Below are positions 1 to 8,521 of a DNA stretch of 64,000 nt, piece by piece. Source of the DNA: Stenotrophomonas sp. 364 (GTDB lineage Bacteria > Pseudomonadota > Gammaproteobacteria > Xanthomonadales > Xanthomonadaceae). A model generated the notes under the pieces. It had not been told where the DNA came from. It made no database searches and worked only from the letters and a program-made list of their open reading frames with translations. Positions within the stretch are counted from its first letter, which is position 1. Every line of letters starts with the position of its first letter. The stretch is from NCBI RefSeq assembly GCF_009832905.1, contig NZ_CP047135.1, positions 3,574,001 through 3,638,000 on the forward strand, read 5' to 3'. The translations under genes and the position numbers were made by a program.

Positions 1-1
1 C

Positions 2-685
2 AGCCGGGGCCACGCCGATCCGACCCCGCCGCGCGCGCTGCGCACCGACGAACTGCCCGGCATCGTGGACGACTTCGCGCGCGCGGCCGACAACGCGATC
101 GCCGCCGGTTTCGATGGCATCGAACTGCACGCGGCCAACGGCTACCTGTTCGAACAGTTCCTCAACCCGGTCACCAATGATCGCACCGACGGGTACGGAG
201 GCACGCTGCAGAACCGCGCGCGTCTGATCCTGGAGACCGTCGATGCGATGGCGGCGCGGATCGGGGCGCACCGCGTCGGCGTGCGGCTGGCACCGAACAA
301 CCTGCAGTTCGACATGCCCGAGTACGTCGGCAACGAAGCGGCCTACCTGTACCTGGCGCAGGAACTGGGCAAGCGCGGCCTGGCCTACGTGCACCTCAAC
401 GACAACCACGCGCGCGGTGTGTCGGTGCTGAGCGAGGCGTTCCTGCGCACGTTCAAGCAGAGCTACGGCGGCACCCTGATCCTGGCCGGCAGCCTCACCC
501 GCGAGCGCGCGCTGCGGCTGGTGGACGAGGGCATCATCGACCTGGCCGCGTTCGGCCAGCCGTTCATTGCCAACCCGGATCTGGTGGCGCGGCTGGAGAA
601 CGACGTGGCATTGGCGGTGCCGGATCGGGCCACGTATTACGGCGGTGGGGTGGAGGGGTATACCGATTACCCGGTTGCCCGCTGA
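2..685 (+). CDS. Old yellow enzyme family alkene reductase, 3' part
   Basis: The C-terminal 227 residues of an FMN-dependent NAD(P)H:flavin oxidoreductase of the old yellow enzyme family (NemA/XenB type), which reduces activated C=C bonds or nitro-compounds in the cytoplasm. The reading frame is open from the window edge, so the N-terminal third of the TIM barrel is missing. The family signature GFDGIELHAANGYLF, followed by EQFLNP and NDRTDGYGG, is intact. Late barrel motifs are also present: LILAGSLTR, then DLAAFGQPFIANPDLV, which in the family holds the FMN phosphate. The tail YTDYP is typical. The exact substrate cannot be told. A SMAG hairpin follows about 40 bp after the stop. Confidence 0.93.
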   Translation, partial: SRGHADPTPPRALRTDELPGIVDDFARAADNAIAAGFDGIELHAANGYLFEQFLNPVTNDRTDGYGGTLQNRARLILETVDAMAARIGAHRVGVRLAPNNLQFDMPEYVGNEAAYLYLAQELGKRGLAYVHLNDNHARGVSVLSEAFLRTFKQSYGGTLILAGSLTRERALRLVDEGIIDLAAFGQPFIANPDLVARLENDVALAVPDRATYYGGGVEGYTDYPVAR

Positions 686-725
686 TCGTGGGGCCGGCGC
701 GGGCGTGGTGATTCCGTGGGTGCGG

Positions 726-750
726 GCAGCCACCCGTGGGGTGGCTCTAC
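726..750 (-). repeat. SMAG (GTAG-type REP) hairpin, reverse orientation
   Basis: Reads on the minus strand as GTAG followed by a short stem-loop (agccaccc/gggtggct) and GC, the SMAG layout. It sits between the converging ends of the old-yellow-enzyme gene and the small gene ending at 767. Confidence 0.7.
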
Positions 751-766
751 CGCCCGCCGCGCGCGG

Positions 767-991
767 TTATCGCAGCAGCAGGCCGCGCCATGGGTTGGGT
801 ACGTCGCCCATCAGGGCCACCACCGCCTGGTCCAGTTGCCCGGTGGCGGCCAGGGTCGCCACCGGGTGCGCGCGCAGGTGTGGCGGCAACGTCGGCGGCA
901 CCCGTCCGGCATCCAGCGCCAGCAGATGGTCGGCTAGCTGGCGGAAGTCCGCGTCAGTGAGTGCGGCAGGCTCTGGCATGGCCGCTGTCAT
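767..991 (-). CDS. Small hypothetical protein (74 aa) coupled to the SUKH gene
   Basis: A 74-residue acidic, leucine-rich, helical-looking protein that I do not recognise. Its ATG overlaps the TGA of the upstream SUKH-family gene by the ATGA arrangement at 988-991, so the two are translationally coupled. No signal peptide, membrane segment or cysteine motif is visible. The text PALTDADFRQLADHLLALDAG suggests two short helices, so a partner or accessory role for the SUKH protein is possible but is only inferred from the coupling. Confidence 0.6.
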   Translation of the reverse strand: MTAAMPEPAALTDADFRQLADHLLALDAGRVPPTLPPHLRAHPVATLAATGQLDQAVVALMGDVPNPWRGLLLR

Positions 992-1653
992 GCCTGCACG
1001 TAGGGAATGCGCTCGTTGATGCGCTCGAACCCGATTACCTCGCGGATCAGCGCATCGGCCTGATCTTCGTGCAGTGCGCCGTTGGCGATGGCCTCGGTTT
1101 GCCCGAACCACGTCTCCAGTGCCTGCACCTGGTCGGCACGCAGCCACGCGCGGTGCGTGTCCAGCCAACGCTGCAGGTTGTCGGCCAGCGCGCCGTCGTC
1201 CAGCAGCGAATCCTCCAGGTCCAGCACCGACTCCACCATCTTGCGGAACAGGAAGTCCTGGTAGTTCGCGGCCAGCAGGTCGGCGCGGTCGTCGTCGTGC
1301 CAGACCAGCAGCACCGGCGGTTCGGCAAAGCCCGGTGCGTTGGTCCAGAAACAGTACACATCGCCGGCACCGGTCTCGGCAAACGGCAGCAGCTGCATGT
1401 CCGCGCGCAGCGGGTTGTAGTGGTCGGCGGCGGTCAGGTCCGACCACGCCTCGTGCAGCCGCTCGCGCGCGATCGGCTCGTAGTCGTAGGCATACAGCAG
1501 CACCGGCGGTGCGGCCTGCAGGGCCGGAAACACGACCTTGAACCACTCCGGGTGCGGGCCACCAAAGCCCAGCCGGTCCTCGGCGTCCAGCTGCCGGTAG
1601 AGCGGCGGGAAGACTTGGCCGGTGGCCTGTTCGATATCGGAAAGCGTGTGCAT
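988..1653 (-). CDS. SMI1/KNR4 (SUKH) family-like protein
   Basis: A cytoplasmic 221-residue protein that looks like the SMI1/KNR4 (SUKH) fold. The N-terminal stretch SDIEQATGQVFPPLYRQL matches the typical opening of this family, and LLPFAETGAGDVYCFW matches the central LPF-x-GGD-xCxD-like motif, followed by PPVLLVWHDDD. SUKH proteins often act as immunity proteins against polymorphic or contact-dependent toxins, though others have housekeeping roles. No toxin gene is adjacent here. The start at 1653 (MHTLSD) is preferred over an upstream one because the family homology begins directly after it. It is coupled to the 74-aa gene downstream. Confidence 0.65.
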   Translation of the reverse strand: MHTLSDIEQATGQVFPPLYRQLDAEDRLGFGGPHPEWFKVVFPALQAAPPVLLYAYDYEPIARERLHEAWSDLTAADHYNPLRADMQLLPFAETGAGDVYCFWTNAPGFAEPPVLLVWHDDDRADLLAANYQDFLFRKMVESVLDLEDSLLDDGALADNLQRWLDTHRAWLRADQVQALETWFGQTEAIANGALHEDQADALIREVIGFERINERIPYVQA

Positions 1654-1684
1654 GCGGAATCCATGAAGCTGAAGAAGGACGCGC

Positions 1685-1833
1685 TCAGCGCGCGTTGTAA
1701 CGATAAACCACGCTGGACGAAGAAGGGCTTGCAATCGACTCCCCGGACACAGCGACCACCGGCAGTGCATACCTGCCATCGCGCATCACGCCGGCATTCT
1801 CGAAGCGCGCATGGAATGCGTGCGCCTGCGCGG
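1685..1833 (-). pseudogene. Possible relic of a coding sequence
   Basis: Between the LysR gene and the SUKH gene one minus-strand frame stays open, ends in TGA at 1685 and reads as a natural-looking C-terminus: FENAGVMRDGRYALPVV and then SSSSVVYRYNAR. There is no convincing start, because the frame runs back into the LysR gene out of phase. It may be the decayed end of a lost gene, or chance. Confidence 0.25.
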
Positions 1834-2727
1834 CTAGGCGGCGGTGTCGCGCACCATGTCCACGAACGCGCGCAGCGCCGACGACATCTGCCGTTGCCGC
1901 GGGTAATACAGCACGAAGCCGGGGAATGGTTCGCTCCAGTCCTCCAGCACTGCCACCAGGCGGCCATCGTTCAGGAACGGGCGCGCGGCGTCTTCCAGCA
2001 CGTAGGCCAGGCCAAGCCCGTCGATCACGGCCTGCAGGATGGTGTGCTGGTCGCCCAGGGTGAGCCGGCCGGGTACGTCCACCTCCAGCTCCTGGCCGTC
2101 GCGTTCGAACTGCCACTTGTACAGATGGCCACTGGCGAAACGGAAGCGCACGCACTCATGCTGCGCCAGTTCGCGCGGATGCGCTGGAACGCCGCGGCGC
2201 TGCAGGTAGGACGGCGCGCCCACGATCAGGCCGCGCAACGGCGGGCCCAGCGGCACCGCCACCATGTCTTCGGGCACCGACTCGTGCAGGCGCACGCCGG
2301 CATCGAAACCCTTGGCGACGATATCCACCAGCCCATCGTCCTGCGCCAGTTCAATGCGCACATCCGCATGGGCCTGCAGGAACCGCGCCAGACGCGGGCC
2401 CAGCTGGGTCTGCACGGCGGCGCGGGTGGCATTGATGCGCAGCAGCCCGGCCGGGGCGGCGCGGAAGTGATTCATTTCCTCCAGCGCGTCATGTACCTGA
2501 TCCAATGCCGGCTGCAGCCGTTCGAGCAGGCGCTGGCCGGCCTCGGTGAGGGCCACGCTGCGGGTGGTGCGATGGAACAGGCCCACCCCCAGCCGCTCTT
2601 CCAGCGCGCGGATCGCATAGCTCACCGCCGAGGTGGACAGGGCCAGCTCGGCACCGGCCTTGCGGAAGCTGCGGTGGCGGGCCACGGCCGCGAAGGCGGC
2701 CAGATGGGTCAAATTATCAGTGGCCAT
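1834..2727 (-). CDS. LysR family transcriptional regulator
   Basis: A full-length (297 aa) LysR-type regulator. The N-terminal winged helix-turn-helix is clear (HLAAFAAVARHRSFRKAGAE, then STSAVSYAIRALEERLG and LFHRTTRSVALTEAGQ, about residues 7-62). It is followed by a periplasmic-binding-like inducer domain with the GLVDIVAKGFDAGVRL segment typical of the subgroup controlling oxidoreductases. It is divergent from the zinc alcohol dehydrogenase at 2834 with 106 bp between starts, so it probably controls that gene and itself. The inducer is unknown. Confidence 0.95.
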   Translation of the reverse strand: MATDNLTHLAAFAAVARHRSFRKAGAELALSTSAVSYAIRALEERLGVGLFHRTTRSVALTEAGQRLLERLQPALDQVHDALEEMNHFRAAPAGLLRINATRAAVQTQLGPRLARFLQAHADVRIELAQDDGLVDIVAKGFDAGVRLHESVPEDMVAVPLGPPLRGLIVGAPSYLQRRGVPAHPRELAQHECVRFRFASGHLYKWQFERDGQELEVDVPGRLTLGDQHTILQAVIDGLGLAYVLEDAARPFLNDGRLVAVLEDWSEPFPGFVLYYPRQRQMSSALRAFVDMVRDTAA

Positions 2728-2756
2728 GATTATCCCGTTTCACTTGATGAATCATG
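2725..2756. promoter_or_regulatory. Inverted repeat in the LysR/adh divergent promoter
   Basis: CATGATT at 2725-2731 and AATCATG at 2750-2756 form a 7-bp inverted repeat with an 18-bp spacer, one arm covering the LysR start codon. The position suits an autoregulatory LysR site, but it lacks a clear T-N11-A core, so this is tentative. Confidence 0.25.
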
Positions 2757-2833
2757 CCGATATCCTGACTTTTTGTGCACGGGATCGGGGCGTATTGTAA
2801 AGCGCCTTTCTACAAACCTGCCAAGGATTCCCC

Positions 2834-3892
2834 ATGTCCCTCGCCCATGGTTATGCGGTGCACGACCAGACCGCCCCGCTGGTGCCGTTCTCCTTCGAAC
2901 GTCGCCCGGTCGCCGCTGGCGACGTCCGCATCCAGATTCTGTACAGCGGCATCTGCCACTCCGACCTGCACCAGGCCCGCGACGACTGGGGCAACTCGAA
3001 GTTCCCGATGGTGCCGGGCCACGAGATCATCGGCCGGGTGACCGAAGTCGGCGCCGGTGTCACCGCCTTCAAGGTCGGCGACTTCGCCGGCGTCGGCTGC
3101 ATGGTCGACTCGTGCCGCCATTGCGCGGCCTGTGACGAGTCGCTGGAGCAGTACTGCGAGAAGGGCGCCACCTTCACCTACAACAGCACCGAACGCGACA
3201 CCGGCCAGCCCACCTTCGGCGGTTACTCGGACCACATCGTGGTCGAGCAGCGCTTCGTGGTGAAGGTGTCCGAGAAGCTCGACCTGAAGGCCGCCGCGCC
3301 GCTGCTGTGTGCCGGCATCACCACCTACTCGCCGCTGCGCCACTGGAAGGTGGGCCCCGGCCAGAAGGTAGGCATCATCGGCCTGGGTGGCCTGGGCCAC
3401 ATGGGCGTGAAGTTCGCCAAGGCGATGGGCGCCACGGTGGTGATGATCACCACCACTCCCGAAAAGGGCGCCGATGCTAAGCGCCTGGGCGCCGATGAAG
3501 TGCTGGTCTCGCGCGATCCTGCGCAGATGCAGGCCCACGCCGGCAGCTTCGACTTCCTGCTCAACACCATCCCGGTGAGCCACGACACCAACCCGTACAT
3601 GGGCCTGCTCAAGCGCGACGCCACCATGTGCCTGGTCGGCGTGCTGACCGAACTGGACCCGCCGCTGATGGGCGCTGCGATGATGTTCGGCCGCAAGCAC
3701 ATCACCGGTTCGGCGATCGGTGGCATGGCCGAAACCCAGGAAATGATGGACTTCTGTGCCGAACACAACATCGTCAGCGACGTGGAAGTGATCGACATCA
3801 AGACCGTCAACGAAGCCTGGGAGCGCATGGCGAAGAACGACGTGCGCTACCGCTTCGTGATCGACATGGCCACGCTGGAAAAGGCGGCCTGA
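2834..3892 (+). CDS. Zinc-dependent NAD(P) alcohol dehydrogenase (YahK/CAD type)
   Basis: A 352-residue medium-chain dehydrogenase/reductase that reversibly oxidises alcohols to aldehydes with NAD(P). Catalytic zinc ligands are visible as Cys41 (GICHSD) and His63-Glu64 (PGHE), with a third Cys in LLCAGIT. Structural zinc is held by Cys94, Cys97, Cys100 and Cys108. The Rossmann motif is GLGGLGHMG. The CHSD motif and overall length fit the cinnamyl-alcohol-dehydrogenase/YahK branch of broad-range aldehyde reductases. It is transcribed divergently from a LysR gene and ends in a strong terminator 18 bp after the stop. Confidence 0.95.
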   Translation: MSLAHGYAVHDQTAPLVPFSFERRPVAAGDVRIQILYSGICHSDLHQARDDWGNSKFPMVPGHEIIGRVTEVGAGVTAFKVGDFAGVGCMVDSCRHCAACDESLEQYCEKGATFTYNSTERDTGQPTFGGYSDHIVVEQRFVVKVSEKLDLKAAAPLLCAGITTYSPLRHWKVGPGQKVGIIGLGGLGHMGVKFAKAMGATVVMITTTPEKGADAKRLGADEVLVSRDPAQMQAHAGSFDFLLNTIPVSHDTNPYMGLLKRDATMCLVGVLTELDPPLMGAAMMFGRKHITGSAIGGMAETQEMMDFCAEHNIVSDVEVIDIKTVNEAWERMAKNDVRYRFVIDMATLEKAA

Positions 3893-3909
3893 TCCTTCCG
3901 CACGGCATG

Positions 3910-3940
3910 AAAAAACCCCGGCAATGCCGGGGTTTTTTTT
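3910..3940. terminator. Rho-independent terminator after the alcohol dehydrogenase
   Basis: Perfect hairpin CCCCGGC-aat-GCCGGGG flanked by a run of A on the left and eight T on the right, so it could work in both directions. It ends the dehydrogenase transcript. Confidence 0.93.
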
Positions 3941-4000
3941 CAGCTGTACGCGTGTGGTCGGGCAGTCCAGGCACCGCATGGAACCTGTTGTGTATTCGCC

Positions 4001-4290
4001 CGGGTCTGTCGCGAGCGTGAGGGCCGCGTAGCAGCCGGTAGACCCCTGGCGCAAATGTCCCCCGGCCGCGGGCGGCCTCCTCCTTTATTTTGCCCAGGAG
4101 CCTACCGGCTGCTACGGGGCTCGGCTTGCGGTAAGGAGGGGAAGCCAGTTTTTTCTGGCGCTGTCGGTGGGTCGGGCGCTGGGCGCCCATGCCCTTGGAG
4201 GCAAAATAAAGGAGGAGGAGGTGGCCGCAGGCCGACGCCGGGGGACATTTGCCGGAAAGGGCGTGGGCGCCCAGCGCCCGACCCACCGAC
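4001..4290 (+). repeat. 290-bp structured dispersed repeat, copy A
   Basis: A 290-bp element repeated at 57536-57825 in the same orientation and with the same length, roughly 93% identical by eye. It has two hairpins. P1 pairs 4028-4041 with 4102-4115 (14 bp). P2 pairs 4163-4196 with 4257-4290 (34 bp, one wobble). The loop of P1 contains two blocks (4052-4066 and 4076-4094) that are exact reverse complements of two blocks in the P2 loop (4237-4251 and 4200-4218). It lies between the converging dehydrogenase and gshA genes and has no credible coding frame. Its family name is unknown to me. Confidence 0.8.
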
Positions 4291-4306
4291 TACCGCTTTA
4301 TCCCAC

Positions 4307-5671
4307 TCAGTACGCAAATTCCTTGAACACCGGATCGATGTTGCCGCCCCACTCGCCGTGGAACAGCGCCAGCTTGCGGTCGGCCGGGGTCAGCCCGGAA
4401 TCGACGATCTCCTGCAGCACGTCCAGGAACTTGCTTTCGTCCTGGCCATCGGCGTTGCGCGCGGCGCGGCGCTTGAGGCCGGCCACGGCGATCTTCAGCG
4501 CCTCGCGCGACAGGTCCAGCACGGTGCCGTTGCGGAACGGCAGCTTCAACCCATGCTTCGGCACGCCGTCGCGCAGGACATTGCGCTCGACCAGGCTGAA
4601 ATCACGCACCAGGTCCCAGGCCGCATCCAGTGCGGCATCGTCGTACAGCAGGCCCACCCAGAACGCCGGCAATGCACACAGGCGGCTCCACGGGCCGGCA
4701 TCGGCACCGCGCATTTCTAGGTACTTTTTTAGCCGCACTTCGGGGAAGGCGGTGGTCATGTGGTCCGACCAGTCGCGCAGCGTGGGCAGCTGGCCCGGCA
4801 GCACCGGCAGCTTGCCGACCATGAAATCGCGGAAGCTCTGGCCGCTGGCATCGTTGTACTTGCCATCGCGGTAGGAGAAGTACATCGGCACGTCGAGCAG
4901 GTAGTCGACGTAGCGCTCGTAGCCGAAGCCGTCTTCGAACACGAAGTCGAGCATGCCGGTGCGGTCGTTGTCGGTATCGGTCCAGATGTGCGAGCGGTAG
5001 CTCTGGTAGCCGTTCGGCGCGCCTTCGGTGAAGGGCGAATCGGCGAACAGCGCGGTGGCGATCGGCTGCAACGCCAGCGACACGCGGAACTTCTTCACCA
5101 TGTCCGCTTCGGTGGCGTAGTCCAGGTTGACCTGCACCGTGCAGGTGCGGGTCATCATGTCCAGGCCCAGCGTGCCGACCTTGGGCATGTACTCGCGCAT
5201 GATCTTGTAGCGCCCCTTGGGCATCCACGGCATTTCATCGCGGGCCCACTTGGGCTGGAAGCCCATGCCCAGGAAACCCAGCTGCAGTTCGCCGGCCACC
5301 TGCGCCACTTCATTGAGGTGGGTGCCGGTTTCCACGCAGGTCTGGTGAATGGTTTCCACCGCCGCGCCGGACAGTTCCAGCTGCCCGGCCGGTTCCAGCG
5401 TCACCGAAGCGTTGTCGCGCAGCAGCGCGATGGTGCGGCCGTCTTCCTGCACCGGATCCCAGCCGAAGCGGGTCAGGCCGTTGAGCAGGGCTTCGATGCC
5501 GCGGTCGCCGTCGAAGGTGGGCGGGCGCAGGTCGTCCAGGCGGAAGCCGAACTTCTCGTGTTCGGTGCCGATGCGCCACTGCGCCTTGGGCTTTTCGCCG
5601 GAGGCCAACGTGGCGACCAGTTCATTTCGGTCGGTGATCGGCGTCTCGGCGACGTGGCTGGGGCTCGACAA
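4307..5671 (-). CDS. gshA: Glutamate-cysteine ligase, plant/proteobacterial type
   Basis: Catalyses the ATP-dependent first step of glutathione synthesis, joining glutamate and cysteine. The sequence matches the plant-type (GCS2) class: [12 protein letters not shown] near the N-terminus, then [46 protein letters not shown] and the C-terminal [14 protein letters not shown] chose a TTG start at 5671, giving 454 aa and the N-terminus (M)[10 protein letters not shown], which fits the usual xanthomonad length. An in-frame ATG lies upstream at 5740 and would add 23 residues. Neither start has a strong Shine-Dalgarno sequence. It stands alone, facing the VIT-family gene across a divergent promoter. 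Confidence 0.93.
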   Translation of the reverse strand: MSSPSHVAETPITDRNELVATLASGEKPKAQWRIGTEHEKFGFRLDDLRPPTFDGDRGIEALLNGLTRFGWDPVQEDGRTIALLRDNASVTLEPAGQLELSGAAVETIHQTCVETGTHLNEVAQVAGELQLGFLGMGFQPKWARDEMPWMPKGRYKIMREYMPKVGTLGLDMMTRTCTVQVNLDYATEADMVKKFRVSLALQPIATALFADSPFTEGAPNGYQSYRSHIWTDTDNDRTGMLDFVFEDGFGYERYVDYLLDVPMYFSYRDGKYNDASGQSFRDFMVGKLPVLPGQLPTLRDWSDHMTTAFPEVRLKKYLEMRGADAGPWSRLCALPAFWVGLLYDDAALDAAWDLVRDFSLVERNVLRDGVPKHGLKLPFRNGTVLDLSREALKIAVAGLKRRAARNADGQDESKFLDVLQEIVDSGLTPADRKLALFHGEWGGNIDPVFKEFAY

Positions 5672-5872
5672 GGGGAGGCTCGCAGGATTCTGGTCAGGGC
5701 GGGGATGTGGGGTTGCAGCCCCCGCATCGCAAGGGCGCACTATATCGTGGCGTCCCCCACCGTCGCGTCACCGTGACGGTTTTCAGCATCCTATGAAAAT
5801 GGGCTTGACCGGGCCGCAGCGCCGTTGCGACGCATTTCGCCCCGCGCGGCGGGCGCGCCCTACACTGCCCCC

Positions 5873-6571
5873 ATGAGCCGATCCCGACACCCCGAAGTAC
5901 ATCGCTCCGACCGCGCGGGCTGGCTGCGGGCCGCCGTGCTGGGCGCCAATGACGGCATCGTCTCGGTGGCCGGGCTGGTGGTCGGCATTGCCGCCAGCGG
6001 TGCCAGTGCCACCACGATACTGGCCACCGGCATCGCCGGCACCGTGGCCGGGGCCATGTCGATGGCGGCCGGCGAGTATGTGTCGGTGCAGTCGCAGGTC
6101 GATACCGAGCATGCCGACCTGGCGGTGGAGAAACGCGAGCTGCATGAAGACCCGCACAGCGAGCTGGAGGAACTGGCGGCCATTTACCGGCAGCGCGGCC
6201 TGACCCCCGACCTGGCCCACCAGGTGGCGGTGCAGTTGACCGCCCATGATGCCCTGGCCGCGCATGCGCGCGACGAGCTGGGCATCACCGAAGAACTGCG
6301 CGCACGCCCGCTGCAGGCCGCGATGGCCTCGGCCGGTGCCTTCATCTGCGGCGCGGCGCTGCCGGTGCTGACCGCACTGCTGGCCCCGCATGTGTACGTT
6401 GCACAGGTCACCACCGCCGCCACCCTGGTCGGCCTCGGCCTCACCGGTGCGATGGCCGCGCGTGCCGGGGGCGCATCGCCCCTGCGCGGCGCGGTGCGGG
6501 TAATGTTCTGGGGCGCACTGGCGGTGGCGGCCGCAGCACTCATCGGCCAGTTGTTCGATACTGCGCACTGA
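5873..6571 (+). CDS. VIT family (CCC1/nodulin-21-like) Fe/Mn transporter
   Basis: A 232-residue inner-membrane protein of the VIT1/CCC1 family, which moves Fe2+ or Mn2+ out of the cytosol. The family N-terminus is clear: GWLRAAVLGANDGIVSVAGL, then GTVAGAMSMAAGEYVSVQSQ. Next comes an acidic cytosolic stretch rich in Glu (residues about 80-140; the metal-binding region in relatives) and three further membrane helices. The start MSRSRHPEVHRSDR fits relatives. The stop codon overlaps the start of the AraC gene (TGATG), so the two are cotranscribed. Confidence 0.93.
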   Translation: MSRSRHPEVHRSDRAGWLRAAVLGANDGIVSVAGLVVGIAASGASATTILATGIAGTVAGAMSMAAGEYVSVQSQVDTEHADLAVEKRELHEDPHSELEELAAIYRQRGLTPDLAHQVAVQLTAHDALAAHARDELGITEELRARPLQAAMASAGAFICGAALPVLTALLAPHVYVAQVTTAATLVGLGLTGAMAARAGGASPLRGAVRVMFWGALAVAAAALIGQLFDTAH

Positions 6572-7401
6572 TGAACGCCCTCCTCCACCCGACCTCGCTG
6601 CTGGACGACATGGCCAGCCTGGCCACCTGCGCGCGCGCCGAGGGCTACGCCTGCGTCACCGCGCGCCGCGAACACGGGGCCTCGTCGGTGGACATCCCGC
6701 AGCCGCAGTTCGCGATCCTGCTGCAGGGCCGCAAGCAGGTGACCTGTGGCACGCATTCGCTGACGCTCATGCCCGGCGACCTGTTCCTGGTCACCCGGCG
6801 CTGCCGGATCGACGTGGTCAACATTCCCGATCCGCACAGCGGCGTGTACCTCAGCGCGATCGTGCCGCTGTGCAGCGAGGCGCTGGCCGCCGCGCGCGTG
6901 CTCTGGAACGAACCGCTACCCGATGCCGGCGACGCGCTGGCGCGGTTGTCGCTGGACGACCACGGCGACACGCTGCGTCAATGGCGCCACGCGCTGGAAC
7001 ACGCGCGCTACACCGAGGCCCGGCTCGCGCTGGCCGCGCTGGTGCTGGCGTTCTGCCGGCGCGGCCACGGCAGCCTGCTGGTGCCTCCCGAGCCGAGCCT
7101 GGGCGAGCGCATCCGTGACCTGATCGCCGCACAGCCCGAACGCGACTGGCAATCGCGCGACTTCGAAGCGCAGCTGGGGCTGAGTGGTGCGACGCTGCGG
7201 CGGCGGCTGGCCAGCGAGCAGGCCAGCGTGCGTGCGCTGATCGTCGATGCACGCCTGGCGCACGCGATGAACCTGCTGTACACCACGCAGCTGCCGTTGA
7301 AGACCGTGGCCGCGCGCGTGGGCTACCGCTCGCTGGGCAGCTTCAACAAGCGCTTTGCCGCGCGCTATGGGCTGGAGCCGGGGGCAATCGGCAACAGTTG
7401 A
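6571..7401 (+). CDS. AraC family transcriptional regulator
   Basis: A 276-residue AraC-type regulator. The N-terminal cupin-like half has FAILLQGRKQVTCGTHSLTL followed by MPGDLFLVT, the pattern of the AraC N-terminal effector domain. The C-terminal double helix-turn-helix occupies about residues 180-270 (LGLSGATLRRRLASE, then VAARVGYRSLGSFNKRFAARYG). It overlaps the stop of the VIT transporter gene by one base, so it is likely translated from the same message and may sense metal or membrane stress. That link is inferred only from position. Confidence 0.92.
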   Translation: MNALLHPTSLLDDMASLATCARAEGYACVTARREHGASSVDIPQPQFAILLQGRKQVTCGTHSLTLMPGDLFLVTRRCRIDVVNIPDPHSGVYLSAIVPLCSEALAAARVLWNEPLPDAGDALARLSLDDHGDTLRQWRHALEHARYTEARLALAALVLAFCRRGHGSLLVPPEPSLGERIRDLIAAQPERDWQSRDFEAQLGLSGATLRRRLASEQASVRALIVDARLAHAMNLLYTTQLPLKTVAARVGYRSLGSFNKRFAARYGLEPGAIGNS

Positions 7402-7499
7402 GCCGGCGAGCGGATCACGGCGCATTCTGAGCAGTACGCGGCGACGTCCGCGCGCAGCATGGAGACACCGCGGCACCGCCGCCTTGCGTAGACCCTGCC

Positions 7500-8477
7500 A
7501 TGCCGCTTCCCCGCGTTCGCTCACTTGCCGCTGCCCTGTTGCTGGCCACGGCCACCGGCCCGGCGCTGGCCACCACCACGCACACGCCCTCGGCACAGGT
7601 GCCCGGCGTCTACCACCAGCAGATCGGCACGCTGCAGGTCACCGCGCTGTTCGACGGCACCGTGGCACTGGGCCGGCAGGAACTGACCGGGATCGATGCC
7701 GGTGCAGTGACCCGGCTGCTCGACCACCGGTATGTGCCCGAAGACGGCAAGGGCCTGCAGACCGCAGTCAACGCCTACCTGGTGCAGCGGGGCAACCACC
7801 TGACCTTGGTGGATACCGGCACCGCCACCTGCTTCGGGCCCGGCCTGGGCCAGGTGCTGGGCAACCTGCGCGCAGCCGGTTACGACCCGGCCGAGGTGGA
7901 CGACGTGCTGCTCACCCATGCCCACCCGGACCACTTGTGCGGGCTGCTGGATGCGCAGGACAAGGTCGCCTACCCCAATGCCACGGTCTGGTTGTCGGCC
8001 GCCGACGCGGCGTATTGGCTGGACCCGGCCAGCGAAGCCACCGCGCCGCAGGGCGTGCGCTTTGCCTTCGCGCTGGCGCGCAAGGCGGTGGCGCCCTACG
8101 AGGCCGCGGGCAAGCTGCGCCGTTTCAGCCCAGGCCAGGTGCTTCCGGCGGGGGTGACCGCGCTGGACAGCCATGGGCATACGCCGGGCCATGTGTCCTG
8201 GAAGCTGGACACCGGCAACGGCCCGTCGCTGCTGGTGTGGGGCGACATCGTGCATTTCCACGCGGTGCAGTTCGCCCAGCCCCAGGCGGCCTACGAGGCC
8301 GACAGCGAACGCACGGCCGCCGTCGCCAGCCGCCGCGCGATGATGGCGCAGGCCGCGGACGGGGGCTGGTGGGTGGCCGGTGCGCACCTGCCGTTCCCGG
8401 GGCTGGGCCACGTGCGGCGCGAGGGCGAGGCGTTTGCGTGGGTGCCGGGCGAGTTTGCGCCGTTGCCGGGCCGTTGA
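7500..8477 (+). CDS. Exported metallo-beta-lactamase-fold hydrolase
   Basis: A 325-residue MBL-fold protein with a cleavable signal peptide (about residues 1-25, ending PALA). The metal-binding motif THAHPDH gives His140, His142, Asp144 and His145. A later GHTPGH and GDIVHFHAVQF supply the remaining ligands. The family includes beta-lactamases, lactonases and many periplasmic hydrolases. The run GVYHQQIGTLQVTALFDG and the downstream layout resemble the 'MBL fold metallo-hydrolase' group often seen in proteobacteria with unknown substrate. It is monocistronic, and a SMAG pair follows. Confidence 0.9.
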   Translation: MPLPRVRSLAAALLLATATGPALATTTHTPSAQVPGVYHQQIGTLQVTALFDGTVALGRQELTGIDAGAVTRLLDHRYVPEDGKGLQTAVNAYLVQRGNHLTLVDTGTATCFGPGLGQVLGNLRAAGYDPAEVDDVLLTHAHPDHLCGLLDAQDKVAYPNATVWLSAADAAYWLDPASEATAPQGVRFAFALARKAVAPYEAAGKLRRFSPGQVLPAGVTALDSHGHTPGHVSWKLDTGNGPSLLVWGDIVHFHAVQFAQPQAAYEADSERTAAVASRRAMMAQAADGGWWVAGAHLPFPGLGHVRREGEAFAWVPGEFAPLPGR

Positions 8478-8521
8478 CCCTGGGGTGCGCGGCATTCGTT
8501 GGCGGGCCGCGAGCTGACCGG

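Noticed and set aside
961..3135. A 724-codon plus-strand open frame over the SUKH, LysR and early adh genes
   Set aside because: It is antisense to two genes and crosses adh in the wrong frame; composition is that of a shadow.
4001..4290. Retron or group II intron remnant, considered because of the nested hairpins
   Set aside because: No reverse transcriptase gene, domain V-like hairpin or splice-site pattern is seen at either copy.
4055..4874. Open frames within the 290-bp repeat and the gshA 3' end
   Set aside because: The repeat frames are Gly/Pro/Arg-rich and differ between the two copies through small indels, so coding is not conserved.
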